A model generated the notes under the pieces. That model saw nothing but the letters and a program-made list of their open reading frames with translations. It had not been told where the DNA came from and made no database searches. From the NCBI RefSeq assembly GCF_021018895.1, contig NC_079377.1, forward strand, positions 6,206,501-6,270,500: DNA of 64,000 nt, in the 5' to 3' direction. Position numbers and translations under genes: made by a program. Shown piece by piece: positions 1 to 15,061 of this stretch; positions within the stretch are counted from its first letter, which is position 1, and each line of letters opens with the position of its first letter. The DNA comes from Seriola aureovittata (lineage: Eukaryota > Chordata > Actinopteri > Carangiformes > Carangidae).

Positions 1-608
1 TTTCCTATTTGTTATTTTTTCAGGTTTTCATAGTGCTCCTGTACATGTATATGAAACAGTACAGGATGTTAGGGCACATGAAACCCTCTCCAAACCTGTG
101 ACATCACCACAAACTGCACGACTGGCGATCTGAAAGCAAAGCTGCTTTACTAAATTCCTGAAGAGCAGTTTTGCAGATGCAACATTTCCCCCCCGACAAC
201 AGTGGCATGTTCTTCTTTCACACCATTCAAGGGAGGAAAAACCTTAATCCTCCTAAGATGTGCATGTGTGTTTAAATGACTGGCTATTGTGTGCTGGCTT
301 TGAACTCACAAGGACTGGATTCAGAGAAAGAGACACACAGAGAGAGAAGAGAGGAGGAGGATGACGGGAGGAAGAGGAGGAAGAAGAGGAGGAGGAGGAG
401 GAGGAGGGGGAGGGAGGGTGTCAGAGCAGTTGGCTTGCTGTTGCGCTGGCGTGCCGTCAAAGGCATTACCCCCCTACGCCCACCTACCCACCTGCCTGCC
501 TGCCACCAGCCATACCTCAAACGGAGTGACACACTTTTTCCTCGGCTCAGAGCACCTCGGCTCGCCTCAGCCGCACACCGCCTGCAGTCTACTGCTGCGT
601 GTGTGGGC

Positions 609-652
<44 letters not shown>

Positions 653-999
653 TTCAGCAAACTCTGCGTTGTCCTTCAGATGAATCTACTCTGAGTAAAC
701 TCACACCAGGCTCAGCCATCAATACTCCATTCCCTGCTGCACTTCAGCCTCATTTGCCTTTCAGTGCTACAAAGACTTTTCCTGTCAAACACACTCATAT
801 ACGAGAGGATTTTTCAGGTCCTGCTTACAGCACAGTACCTCACAATGGTTCTGGGAGAATATTTTCAATATTATAGGTCACTGGTTTCATGATGTAACTG
901 GATTTGTGCATGATAGCAGAGTAATTCTGTTTTACCTGCCCACTGAAGTACATACAGTTATGACTGAGCTTGTGTGTTTGTATGTGTGTGTGTGTCCAG
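1..999. other. ttc7a intron, left edge
   Basis: No exon recognised. It contains a purine-rich GAGGA stretch (about 320-420) and a (GT)20 microsatellite at 611-650. Open frames over these repeats look like simple-sequence translation. Confidence 0.6.
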
Positions 1000-1117
1000 T
1001 TTGAGGAGGCGGGGGCTCTGTCCCAGATTGTGGTGTCTATGGGGGAGGAAGCTGGAGAATTTCTTCCCAGGGCCTACATGGCTCTGGGCCTCTGCTACAG
1101 TCTACAGGCCTCTGATG
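1000..1117 (+). CDS. ttc7a: ttc7a exon (first in window)
   Basis: Encodes residues 1-39 of the visible protein ([12 protein letters not shown]... to LCYSLQASD) and ends with one base of the next codon. The acceptor is TGTGTGTCCAG, on a short TG tract rather than a pyrimidine tract. The donor is G|GTATGG. No earlier exon was recognised in 1-999. Confidence 0.9.
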
Positions 1118-3757
1118 GTATGGATACACAAACTACCAAACAAGCAAATACTGTTACTGTTACTCAGAAGCGAAGGCAGCAGGCCACAGAAGTCTGAGGA
1201 CAGAGTATGGAGGACCAGTGTGATGGAAATAGTAATAATTTATTAGTTGATAACCAGCTGTCCAATAAAAATAGGTATTAATACAAATTAATTTAATAAT
1301 TTATAGATTAATAGACTAAATTACAAAAGAATTCATTATTTGATCTTTTAATAAGCAATAAAAAGAGGAATTATAAAAAATAATTTGCAAATTAAATATT
1401 AATCCTCAATAAATAGTACAAATTAAAAAGGGGTTTACAAACACAACATAAAACAGTCATTCAGTACATCATTTAGAAAATACATTAATGACTTCATAAG
1501 TAAATAATGGAATTTAAAAGTCTATTTGAAAGTGCAGTTTAAGAAGAGAAATAAATAAATTCACAAATTTAATTAAGAGTACAGATTTTAATCAGGCATT
1601 TTAAAGGGTCATTTCCTTTCCCATTTACATATCTATTTCCATGCTGCTTTTCCTTTTCCTTTTAGCTATTTGATTTGCTTCTCACCTCTTCATTTAGCCT
1701 TTCCATGCCACTTTGGGTCTTGCACTAGTAAACTGATGTAAAACAATGAAAATTCACCATGAGCTGTAACAAGCTGTCTGACTGGCTATCCCCTGGCATG
1801 TCATATGCACTTGTGTAACTGGGGTGTGGGAAGGAGAATTTCAGGGTGGGTGATGACGTTGAGGGTGTCTCCTATGGTGCAACACTCTCTGAGGGTCGGA
1901 GCTCCATTTCACTGTCCCCCAAAGCTTTTGATATATCAGTGTTGGTTATTTTAAGAGAGAGTGAAAATCAAGGCAAACTGCTCTGGCACAAACATATACA
2001 GTGAAGTTCCTAAAAGGGATTTCTTGGTTCCCTAACAGTTGTTAAAAGATAGCTAGGCATGAGGTGGTGAGGCTCTCCAACCAATCAGAGAGCTTGTTAC
2101 ATCCCATGGCTAATGGGAAATGTCTGATTAAAATCTGTGTTCTTAATTCAATTTTTGAATCCTGTTCTTTACTTAATTTTTAAATTGCATTTTCAAATAG
2201 AATTTTAAAGTCCATTATTTATATATAAATACATGAATGTATTTGTAAATGAGGTGTTTGTTTTATGCTGCTTTTGTAAACCCTTTTTTAATATGAACTA
2301 TTTATGATGGATTAATATTTATCTAACTTGTGGTCCTCCATAGGGATGTGGTTGGCAATCAACATAGGTTTCTTTTAACTGTGTCAATGATCTTTCATAA
2401 CCTTGTGGTTTAGTTGCATAAAATTAACCAGATCTTAAAGTTCAATATTTTGGGAAAACATATTTATTTACGTGCTTGCTGAAAGTTAGATGAGAAGATT
2501 GACACCACTCTCATGTCTGTGTATTAAATATGAAGCTACAGCCAGAAGATGGTTAGTTTAGCTCAGCGACTGAAAGTAGGACCAAACATCTATCCTGTGC
2601 ACATGGCTGGTCTAAAGCCAGCCAAAGCCAAAATCTTTCAAGTGTAAAAATGGAAAGTTGTGGTTTTCCTTGACACTCTGTGCCAGACTATTATTGGCTG
2701 GGCGCAGTGACCTCCTGGAGTGTTGTCACCGTGAGGTTGCCAGGACACCAGCAGAGGCTCCAGGAACTAACTGTGTTAGCCAGGCTAGCTGTCCATTGTC
2801 AGTATTTATGCTATATTATGGGTCACATAGGTATATGTGTCATTTTAAAAAAGTTGTTTAGGTATGGGGACTTGTTGTACATGTGTTGCTCCATTTTATA
2901 CAACATAAACTGTTTCCTGTTAAAATGCTTGAAAAAGCTAAAAAATAAATTTGTCTCTGCAGCTACTCTCAAAGAAGATCGGAATAAATTCAACAAAAAA
3001 GCACTACAAGCTCTGAGCAAGTAAGTTTGGTTCTTCATTCAAAGCTGAAAAACTAGTGACAAATGTTAACTTGCTAACAAGTACAGTATGGCTGTGGTCT
3101 TGTTGACTTTTTTATATGTTGTTGACTAGTTAAATCTATAAAAATACATCAAATGCAACTGGTTTTTGTATTATTTTATCCCACTAACACCCAGGTTTTT
3201 TAAGTTTACAACATATATGGTAATCAAAAAAGTTTAATATCCTGCCATTAGAACCATTAGAGCTTTGCTAACATCACTGGTCTCTCTGCGCCCCACAGGG
3301 CTCACTCATTAGACCCCCGGGATGCTCAGATTGCTATGTACCTGGCTCTGCAGCTGGCACTCGTGCGCCAGGTATAAGAAAGCAAACAGGAAACATATTG
3401 TATGTTGTCAACAACAGATATTATTTATTAGAAAACATTGCAGATTGTTAAATTATACCTGAGAATGTGTTTGTGTCTGACAGGTATCGGCAGCCATGGA
3501 GCCCCTGCAGGCAGCTTTAAATCTCCATGGGGATGACTTACACTCCCTCCACCTGCTGACCCTGCTGCTCAGCGCCCAGAAACACCACCGTCATGCCCTG
3601 GACACCTTGGGCCTGGCCCTCAGCCAGCACCCTGACAACTTCAAGTAAAACCCAATACACCATCCCACTCACACACGCAACAGAAAACGTTGGTAGAAGT
3701 GTTGATGAATCAAGGATAAGGTGCCGGAGGATTGCTGCACTTCTGTTTGGAGTTTTT

Positions 3758-3820
<63 letters not shown>

Positions 3821-3917
3821 TAGCTCCAGTGAGTGGTGCAGCGAGGCCCTGTCCTAACACTAGTCCTCTCCGTAGGGATAGGGTGTCTCAACTCTACTGT
3901 GTTAGAGGCCAAGCGCA

Positions 3918-3971
<54 letters not shown>

Positions 3972-6900
3972 ACGCCTTATTTAGATGTGCCAGAGTGGAG
4001 GCCTGCATTGCGGTACCTATGCCCCTCATACACCCTTACCCTTTTAACACTGCAGCTCTGACCCGAGCCCCAGTCCTGCTTTCCCGACAGAACTGAGTCA
4101 TCCAGCACATAAACTCACCCGTCTGCTTTGCTAAGCAGGTTAAAACATAGTAAAACAGACTTGGATGTTTACACTCTAATCATTTTGGGGGCATGCGGGG
4201 ATTTAGTCATTTACTTTACGACACTTTGAAGGGACACGTCACGGTTGCAGGAGCTCAACCTGTGACCTTTTGGTTGAGGGTTGGTATCTCTAACCATCCA
4301 TCTGCCATTTTACCTTCGTGCCAAGTCATACTTGACATAGACTTAATATGTGCATACTTGTTATGAATAGTATTATTGCATAATATCATGTGACTTTATG
4401 TATCAAAGTTATTGAGAAGGATATGGGATAAGTGCAGGAAGCTTACGCTAATATTTTGCTGTTATATTTAATCATCTTGAATTTTGAATTGCTTTTTTGT
4501 GTTGATTTGTTGTTAATTTTATAACAAAAAAAAGTCACAAGGTGGTGAAAATTATGAATTTCTTTCCTCCATTTTTTTCTTGTCTAGGTTGAAAAAAGTT
4601 AAGTCATATGTCTCATCAAGAATTCATATTGAAAATAAAATAGAAATTGTCTGAGGCAGGTTAGTGGCTGTACATGCCCCAAAGATGTTGCATTATCTCT
4701 CGGGAATGTTTTCAGTTAGTCGCCCTCAACAGAAACATTAAAAACATTTTGATTAGCTGTGGAGGAAGCTCTATTGTATCAGAGATAGACAACATTGACT
4801 CTCCAGGCCAATTATTTCCCACTAACCATAACATGGAAGCATGTTGCATCATCTCTCTGATGCGTTTTCTCCCTATTTCAAAGCCCAGTAAAGCATTTCA
4901 TAATACAACCATTTGGGGTCAGTGTTGGCCTCCACGGTCTCAGCACAGACAGATGGGGTACATCCATACATCAGGAGCGAGAGGACGAGAGAGGAAATGC
5001 AGAAAAACAAGAAAAGTGTTGACACAATGAAGGGAAGGAAGGATGTAAGAGCCTGCCAGGAAGAAGAAAACACAGAGACAGAGTGGGAGGATGCAGGAAA
5101 GACGATGGCTTCATTATTGCACAGGCTTTACTGATCAGTGCTGTATGTACAATTAGAAGATGAAATCTGTTCTCTCACTGTCTAGATGCACAATTGCACA
5201 CTTAGACACACACAAACACACACACACACCTACCTTCTCCATAGAGACACTTGACTGCTTTGACCCATTTAAAGAGCTCTTTTCCAGGCTCAGCCAATCA
5301 CATCGCTCTCTGTGCCAGGAATCCCCATCGCCCCAGTAACCATGAGGTCATATGGGTAGAGCAGGCAGCATCAGTTGTTGTTCCCAAACTGTTGTTATGG
5401 AGTGGTAGAGAGACACTGAGTCAGAGAGGAAGAGAGAGAGAGAGGGTCATGCACATCTACATATCTGTAGTTTGCTGAACAGAACAGCTGAATTAAAATG
5501 ACTTGTTACCGAATGTCCATTAACTGTACTGTTACCTCGAAGGTTTATTGATCTTTTTTACAGCATGCCAGTAAAACAAATTTTAACCAAACCAACTGAG
5601 AGCTAGAGAGGGCTCTAGGCAGTATATCTTTGCATGGGCCTGAATTTTCCACCCTAGTCTGACCTTACACGATTGATTCGGGCCCAAAGCTAGCCTGGGA
5701 CTAACAGCTCTGTCTCTCTGTCTCTCTCAAAATAAAGGAGTCCACTGGTTTGAGTTTAGTAGTATAACAAATAAATGGTCTAATTTGCTGTTATATCAAT
5801 CTGTCCATAATAATTGAGTAAACACCTCTGAATATTATATTATAGAACTAAATGTTATAGTATGTAATAAAGAAACGGAATTACAATATATCAATACCCT
5901 TGAGACGTTGCAGATCCCAGAGTAAGAAAATGAAAGATTGAGACAGAGAGAGAGATTATAATATATAATATAGAAACTTTTATGCTAACAATGAGTTAAA
6001 TGTGTAATGTGAAAAGTGTTTCCTATAGAGAGAAACCCATACACCATTTCAGCTCATTGTTTTAGTGTTGTAGTGAGTTAGCAACCACCTGGTAAACATT
6101 TAGCAGCTAAAGAGTCAGATATATCCCTCAGGAGTTGGTGGACTTGTGGATACAAGTAGGCCCAAATGTATTGAACCAGCGCACGTCTCCCAAACTTCTA
6201 CAACATGCTTCATGGCCCTACTTATATATGAAGCTCATAAACTCATTGGTTGATCCAACTTCCTGCTGAGAGGCAGGTTTAAAACAGACACATTAATCTT
6301 ATACTCAGGATTTCAATAAAGGTATAAAATAAAACAGCTACACGATCGTCTCCAAATGACACCTGTGCATGTTTGCTTACATGCAGGCAAAGAAGAATGT
6401 TGCAAGTGAGAGAAGGACAACATTATCAGTATGCATTGCAAATAATGTATTACTGTAACTGTATTAATGAAAGCAGTGCTCGATTCTAACATTTGATCAC
6501 TACTGTAGCCCTAAACAAAACCCAAACCTGCAATATACAAATGAAAATGAATCCAGACCCAGCCAGAATATATCAATACCCTCGGGACGTGTCAGGCTGA
6601 GGCCGGGTTGCAGATCCCAGAGTCCGAAAATGAGAGATTGAGACAGAGAGAGAGAGATAGTCAGAGTTGGTGTTTTCTCAGTAACAAGCTCATTGAATAT
6701 CATTTGCTTTGGACCTGTGAGCGAGCATCTGAGATCAAAGCTCGTACTGTGCGTGGCGCTGGGCATTCCGCGACAGTTGTGTGTGTTGTGGTGCTGGGGG
6801 ATGTGGGTGTACATGTGCACCAGATCGTAATCTTGCACATGCATGTTTTTATGTCACTGTGTGTTCTTGTGCGTGTGTGTCTGTGTGAGTATGCATGCAT

Positions 6901-7231
6901 GTGTGTGATTCTTGTTAGCCACTGCGTCTCTGCACCACAACAAACTGTCAGCTCACTGTAGCATACCGAATTTCTCCTTCCTCCTTTTCACCCACATCCT
7001 CTACCCCCGGCTTCTGTCTTTCTCTCTCTCTCTCCTACTCCATCTCTTCCTCTTTCTTTCTTCCTTTCTCGTCCTCTCTCTCTCTCTCCTTGCCTCTCAT
7101 CTTTTCTATCTCTCTGTCTCTGTTTCGCCCTTTTCTTTGAAATTTTAATCACCCAGTAAACAGGCATACATTTCAATGTGAAATGTGATTCTGCCACAGA
7201 TTGAGAGAGTTGAGGAGAGAGAGGGGGAGGG

Positions 7232-7300
<69 letters not shown>

Positions 7301-10300
7301 TGAGACAGAGCAAGAGAGAGAGAGAGTGATCGTGGTCTCACAGTTTGTACTAAAGAGAATGATTAATCCCAGCCTTTGATTCTGCATTCATCTAACGGGA
7401 TGTTGCAGCATGAGCAAGTGTGTTTGTGCGTGTGCGTGTGTGCACATCTGTACAAGTGTGTGTATAAGCATGCACATGCAGGCCTGGCTTATGCCTTATG
7501 CCTTACAAAGCAAGCATGTCTGCACGGGCTTGTGTGTGTTAATCTCTATGCATGTACTACGAGTATATAGTATATGCTGGAGAATGATGTGTGTGTGTGC
7601 ACTTGTGTGTCTGCCTGTAGAGAATACACACTCTGATCTGTGGGAGTGCAGAGTGAGTAATACTGTAGATGTACCACTTCTTCAAGGGAACATTATCAGC
7701 TATTTTTATATGGAGTTTACGCTGGCACTCACTACTCTTAGCTGGCCACCACTGAGCATTTATACTGAGCTACACTGTTCGCTGTCATCCGTCCTCACAC
7801 ACTACACTTTGCACACACCAGGCTCATTCCCAGGAGGCTGGAAATGACAGCCTTTGTAATCTGATGTGTAGTTGTGAGTGTTGTAATCATGATGAAATCT
7901 ATTTTTCTGGAACTACGAGGGAAACACTAGTGTGTGTGTGTGTGATCGAGTTGTGAATAACAAGGTGGAAAACACTCTATCCTTGGATGACTTAGATCGG
8001 TCCATGATGTACCAGATGCCATGTACTCATGGCAGACCACTTCAGAGAAGTTTCAAACATTGCCCTAACCTGCAGAGAAAACAAGTCCTGTATTGTAAAC
8101 AGACTTATACTAGACAGACCTTTTAAAGGAGCTATCTGTAAGTTTGGCTATTACTGCATAGCCAATGTGAGCATTAACAGCTTTCTTGAAAGCTTCACCC
8201 TCTGAGCAGCACTACTTCATCAGGCCAGACTGGGCGCTAGACTGACGGGCAATGGCTAGCTGGTTAGCATGCTAGCTTCAGTAGAAGGAAAGAAGTGATA
8301 GAAAGAGAAGCAAAACAGGAGTTAACATTGGTGTAGACTTTCATTGATTACAGCGTGACACCAAGTGAATGAGATCAGTATTTGTGTTAAAAAAAGATTA
8401 ATCGAATTTAAGAAAGAAGTCAGTTCTTTGTATGTGTGATATACACCCACCCTCCCGCCTTGTCACGTTTCGACATGAGGATGGATTTACACCATTACGA
8501 TGCCAATAAACACTATGCCACACTGGTAATGGGGAGCCTAGAGACACACAAAATCACACACATACTCCAGTGCACCCCTACTGGCAGGTGTATCCTTAAT
8601 ACAACGTCCCTTGGCGAGCACTTGTCATCAGCTTGTCAAAAAATCCAACCCCCTTCCTCCCACATACATACACTTTCAATTTTTTCTTTTCCCAACATCC
8701 CTCCATCTTCTCCTCACACCCTCCACACACACACACACACACATACACACACACACCCTTCCCCCAGTCATCCACCGACCCGTGAGTTGGTAACGAGGCG
8801 CATTTCACTGAGAGTTTTATCCCCTGACACGAGCTCATCCCGCTCTTCTATTGATCCTCACCTTCTCTCCATTCCCTCATCCATGTCTTCGTCCTTCCCT
8901 TTCTCCGTCCCTCCATCTTTCCTCCCCCCACCCTCTTGACAGGAGAGTACAGAATAATTGGAAGAGCCTTCAACAACAGGGAGGCAATGGACAGCTAGGC
9001 AGGCGGGCGTCAGATGTGGTGAACACCCTAGTCTCCCTGTCTCTCTCTCACTGTCTCTCTCTCTCTCTCCATCCTCACACTCATGGATGAGTGATGCCTA
9101 TGACAGACTGCATCCTCTGAGAGCCCCTTCTGGCAATTACTACACAACCACACAGACACACATACACACATCAGAGACTCCCACATCACTTAACCAGTTG
9201 TCGTCAACTAAAAGGCCGAGCGGAAACATTCTATGGCCTCTACTCATCAACCTCTCAGCGCACCACAACACACACACACACACATAAACACACAAACATG
9301 CACACACACTCTTACAGCTTGTTCTTGATGACTATCTTTACCCCCACTCTTTTTGTATTGATCCGTGTGTGCCTCAGTCCACATGCATCAGTTAGATGTT
9401 GATGGGCCCGAAGCACTTACCCAGCAACTGTAGAAGCCCAAACACTCCCACAAGGACATGACTGTGTACATGTATGCTCATTTATACACGTCTCTATTTT
9501 TACAGCCAAATAAGCAACTGGGATAATATCTGCTAGTTTCCAATGCTCATCCACAGAAAAGTTTCTCTTTTCATTAGTGGACACTGACAAATATTGGAAG
9601 TCTTGCAAACCCACAGTTGTTAACAATGTGTGTGTTCATACCAGCTAATGTGATCAGTGACAATAAGAACAGGTTTGACTGTATTTGGGTCCAGTTTACA
9701 GTTTAATTTCCGTACGGGTACAAAAACAGCAGATATTTTACTGTATAAGGGCACTAAAGTTATAGCAACAAAACATGAAAAACCACCACAACATCAAACA
9801 CAGACGAGTAACGTGTTTGTGTGTGTTCTGTGATACAGTTTGCTGTTCACAAAGGTGAAGCTGGAGGAGGCCTTGTTTGGACCGGCTGCTGCCCTGCAGA
9901 CCTGTGAAGAGATGCTGCAACGCTGGCAGAGCCGCTATGATGTCAGCCGCTCCAGGTGAGTGTGCATATGCGGGGTCTGTCTTATTGTGTACTGTAGAAT
10001 GAGCAACACCTCACTGCTCAAGCGTTTTTTTTTTTACAGCTATGCATGTTGAAGACAGGAGGGAGAAGCCTTTGCTGATGTGGTATTGATTATATTGATT
10101 ATTTATTGTGTGTGTGTGTGTGTGCATGTGTTCATGCACTCCTTTATTTCTTTTTTTGGCTGGACAGGCTACGGGCCAGCAATACTGAGTGTAGTGGGAC
10201 TGAGTGAGTGATGAAATGACATCATTGGTCGTCCAGCCGAGTGTTGAACTTTCCTATTGGCTGATGCTCTTTCAGAAATTATTTTCAGTTTGTATTACAT

Positions 10301-10648
10301 TATATGGGTGGGTGGGTGGGTGGGGGTACATATACATATGTACATATATACTGCTTTCTATTTGATTGTGCACTGAAAAATGTACTGTAAAACTAAATCT
10401 GGATTTAATTTAATGTTGAGGCCCACTTGAAACTCAGTTACAGAACAATGAGACAAACATTAATTGGCCATTGATGTGTAAATCTAAAAATAAATCTACA
10501 CAAAATGTTAATAAAAAAAAAGTTGATGCAAAAGTCTCAAAGAAGCTTCTAATTCTAAGGTGAGTGTATGTAGTCTATATCTGTGCTTGTATTAGTGAGT
10601 GTGTTTGTTTATGTATTTTTTTTACTGTACTGTACATGTCTTCATTGG

Positions 10649-10725
<77 letters not shown>

Positions 10726-13700
10726 GCAGTGAGACAGATGACAGCAGCAGTATACCGATGGCTGAGAAGACAGAGGTCAGCCCCGGAGGCAGGAAACCCT
10801 CCATCCACCTGACTCTGCCGGACTTCCAGGACACCTCCACTGGTCTGCTCTCTTGCTGGTTTAAGTCTTTCTAATGAGAGCCTGTCACTGTACATATTTG
10901 GACTGCAGCATGCTGAATTGATTATTTTAAGTTAAACACATCTTTCTTCCTCTCTGGTGTTGGGTAAATACCATTGAAAAAGGTGAATGTGCAGGTCAGT
11001 TTAAATCCCCCAGCATTTGACCTGTTATGGATTCAAACTATGTTTGCCTGTCTGCAACCCAGCTTTGAGCAACATGTGCAGTTTAAATATCAATGATCTG
11101 ACTCACCTCCACGTCTGTGTTTCAACCGGATCATGGGTCTGTACACTTGCCATTCAGTCACAGGAAATCTATTGATGTTCTGAAAATTAACAGAGAATGA
11201 CTGTTTGTGTCCCTGAGCATGGCTCTATTCTGTCATCGTGTTATTTTCTGATGGCAAATGATCAAGAGATCTCTGTTACATGATACATCTTGTCATATTG
11301 AAGGGTTTTCAACAGAATTTTAATGTTTTTATCAGTTATCTGGGACAAAATATTGTTTCCATGTGTTTGTCATTCAGTATCTGTAACATTTTTTTATTAA
11401 TTGTAACCAGGATGTAGTTTTCTATTGTTCCTTAAAAAAGTACAACAGTCCTTTCTCTTCCTTTCCCACAGGTTCATTGAGCCCGTCATCAGTCGCAGTA
11501 TCTCGCCTGGAAGCAGCGCTTTCTGAGGTGTCGGAAATCAGCTCCACCCGTCGCCATGGACCCACCTACATCTGGACCACCCTGGAACGCATTTGGCTAC
11601 AGGCTGGTATGACAGTGATACACGTCGCTATAACACGAATTTTCAAACTTTGAGGGTGGGATCTCTTGGGAAATTGGATTTGAAATTCCTTCCGTCAACA
11701 GGGAATTTCTTTTCACTCTTGGTTGAGGTGCAGGGTCAGTCTATTACCATGTAATCACAGTCTGTGCCACATGGGAGTTCATTGGCTGTTGAACTGAGAG
11801 AACAGGGAAATTCTGCCCATGTATTTATTGACTGTGAACTGAAAAAAAGTTGGCAATGAGGAAACTTTTGTTGGAAATTGACAATCAACAGTCATCACAC
11901 TCCATAGTTTTGTGTTTCCCAGTGTTGTTAAGCTGTATGGATAATAATACCGTTGGCAAGTGCAAAATAGACAAAACATTGATTTCAGACAATGAAAGCT
12001 TTCAAGTTCTCCAGTTCTATTTTTGAAAGATAACAGCAATAAAACCAAATAACAGTCTACAGCCATGCTGTATGCAGCTCTGTGAGGCTGTATTTTGTAC
12101 AAAGCTGTTTTCAGCTGAATGCTGATGTTACTATGTTTATAGTGAAAAAGTAGCATCGCAGATAGGATCTTAGTTCAGTGTGTTAGCATGTTAATATTTG
12201 CTAATTAGCACGAAACACAAAGTGCAGCTGGAGCTAATGGGACTCATTATTTTTGTGGGTGTTTTGACCCTGGTAGTATTAGATTTTCAGGGGAGTCGCC
12301 AGGGTCATTGGATTCATCTCCTAGGGACCATGAATCTCATTACAATTCATCCAATAGCTGTTAAGATATTTCAGCTGATGTGCCGTGGAGAAAGTGATGA
12401 GCAGTACACAGTCAGCATGTGAATCAGAGTAGTGCCAAACCAAGTTCTGAAGATGTCTTGTCTGACCATGGGTATATAATACCAGGTGTCACATGGTTGC
12501 AACATTTTACCGCCTCTCACTACATATAAGGTTCAACTTTATCCGAAACAATAATGTGTGAAGATGCTATCGGTCACCAAAATCCACATTGACACATGTT
12601 CTTACCCAGGTTACATGATACTTGTTCTTTTCCCTACTTAGCTCATCCTTGACATTGACCAGATTTGGGCAACATTCTCTAAGTTTAGGCTTTCCGCCTA
12701 CCTCCTTATCTATAAAACCTTGGTTACCCTAGCAATGGAGGAGACTGTCTCTGGCTGTCCACTATCAGTCATAAAGGTGTCCAAACATTGTACAACACAG
12801 TGAAGGTCATTACAGCCTGTGCCCTGGGAACGCAGGTGGGGTTTAGGAAAACAAGATGAGCACTGGGGTGAGGAGACTGGATGACAAAATCTCCTTTGCA
12901 CATTTTGGTCAAAAGTATCTCAAAAATGAAGGCCCCAGTCCAGATAGAAATCTTCATCCTCCATGTTAGGAATGACTTCATCAGACAAATCTATATCCAG
13001 AAAATAAAAATCAGAATATTCGATTGTTGTTGTGTAGATGCTACTATGAAGCTGTGCAGTCTTACACTGACCTGCTTACAAGCTCAGTTGAATTTCAATC
13101 TCTCTTGGGTGTCAGACAATGTTTATGCACTTTATGTACAATGTGAGCACACATTGTTTTCACATATTGAGCACTGCAGTCACAGAAATTCAGCTGGGTC
13201 ACCTATAGAAGTTGGTAAAATCTTGTGTTTTATAACATAAGGGATATAGATATACAACAAAACAACTCCTGCCAGACATGATGTATTTGTAACCTTGTTT
13301 AAACTACATAATTTAGTGTGATTACTGCAGCCATTTTCTAGTACCTCAGCCTTCACAAACAAGGGTAAATAAGAGCCATTCCAGTCCCATTGAATACTGC
13401 ATACCTTATGTAGGAGTCCGCGTTTTACCTGCGTACATGCAGCCACAGCTCTATTAAGGGCAGAATGGCAGTGATGCATACGGCTATTACTTCCACCCCT
13501 TCAGCCTTCAGTCTGCATGTGGAAGTTCACAGGAGAGCGGAGCATTAGCAGGAATCGAAGGGAGAGGAGTAGAGAGATGCTCCGCACAAACAACACTCCA
13601 TCTATCTGCTCAGCTGGAGTGGATGAGGCATGGGAATGGGACTCCATATAGCAACCGAGCAAAGGCAGTGATGCAACCAGAATACCAGTGTGCTACAGTG

Positions 13701-14424
13701 TAGGATCGGATGGGTGGAGAGGCCGAGGGGTCACGTCCCCTGTGGCCTGGTGTAATTTGAAGGTTATTTTCTACGTCCAACCTTTGAACCCTACTATTCC
13801 TCTGCTGAGAACAGGCTAAATAGAACATGTTCACTAAACTCTGCGTGTGTGTGTGTGTTTGTGTGTACATGTGAGACCATGGGTGTGTCCCCTCACTTAA
13901 GGCTGAGCCAGTCGTACCCCCAGTCCAACCCCCCTCTCCTTCCCAGCATTCCTCTTCATATCAGTCACTTCCTCTCTCAGTCTCACATCCTCATCGACCA
14001 CATAGAAAAAAAACACGCACACAGAAGACTCTTTAAAACCAATACACTGAGCTGTATGTAACCTCACACACACACACATACACCTGTAAGCATATAAGTG
14101 GACTGTATACATGCATGCACTGATCTAATTATTTTTCTGAGAGCTCAGGTGACGAGCAAGAGAAGGCCTTACGTAACCATTCAGTGATTCTTTTTTTTCC
14201 CTGAAATGAAGCTATGAAAAGGAACCCCGAGGCTGGGAAATGGCTCTTTTTCATCTGACAGAGGTAGCATGCATGCGCTAAGTATTTCCCATCTGTGCAT
14301 CTATGAGACACAGGTAAACAAACAAAACATCCGCTACCAAACACACACATGGGTTCACACAGCGCTCGGGAGCGGATGGCGTGTACAGTGTATTTGCACA
14401 GTGCAGTTCACTCCATCTCTCTGT

Positions 14425-14470
<46 letters not shown>

Positions 14471-14670
14471 GCTTTCTGTGTTTAGAGCCGAGGGGTTTCT
14501 TTCTCAGGGTTTCTCTGGGTGTTGACCCAGCGTCGACTCATGAGAATGATTGACAGCTCCCTGCTCCAGCATCCTGTCCACGCAGTGGCCTGCTCCTTCC
14601 TCAGGGGCGGGTCCTCTGGTCAGCTCTGTGTCCGAGGGCTTATTGGACAATGAAATGCTTGTAGGCGTTA

Positions 14671-14710
<40 letters not shown>

Positions 14711-14781
14711 GTGTGTGTGTGAATGTGTATATGTGTGTGTGTGTGTGTGTCTGTGTGTGTGTAGGTGTGTGTGTGTGTGTG

Positions 14782-14819
<38 letters not shown>

Positions 14820-14990
14820 ACGCGCATGTGTGTAAGTGTATGTCTGGGGTTTGTCCTCATCTTCCCAGCAGCAGCAAAGAGAGGAGGCAGCCAGCTTTAG
14901 TATGCGATGGCCATATTTAGGCAAGACTTTCATGACTTCCCAGGCACTACACTGCTCCCACTCTCTCTTTCACACTGTCTTCGTGTGTTT

Positions 14991-15061
<71 letters not shown>

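Noticed and set aside
276..876. Overlapping open frames of 135-171 aa at the left edge
   Set aside because: They read through a GAGGA tract and a (GT)n array, with Arg/Glu and Cys/Val runs. No family likeness and no splice context.
14504..14933. His/Thr-rich and Cys/Val-rich frames on both strands
   Set aside because: Translations of (CA)n/(GT)n microsatellites. The same type recurs at many arrays in the window.
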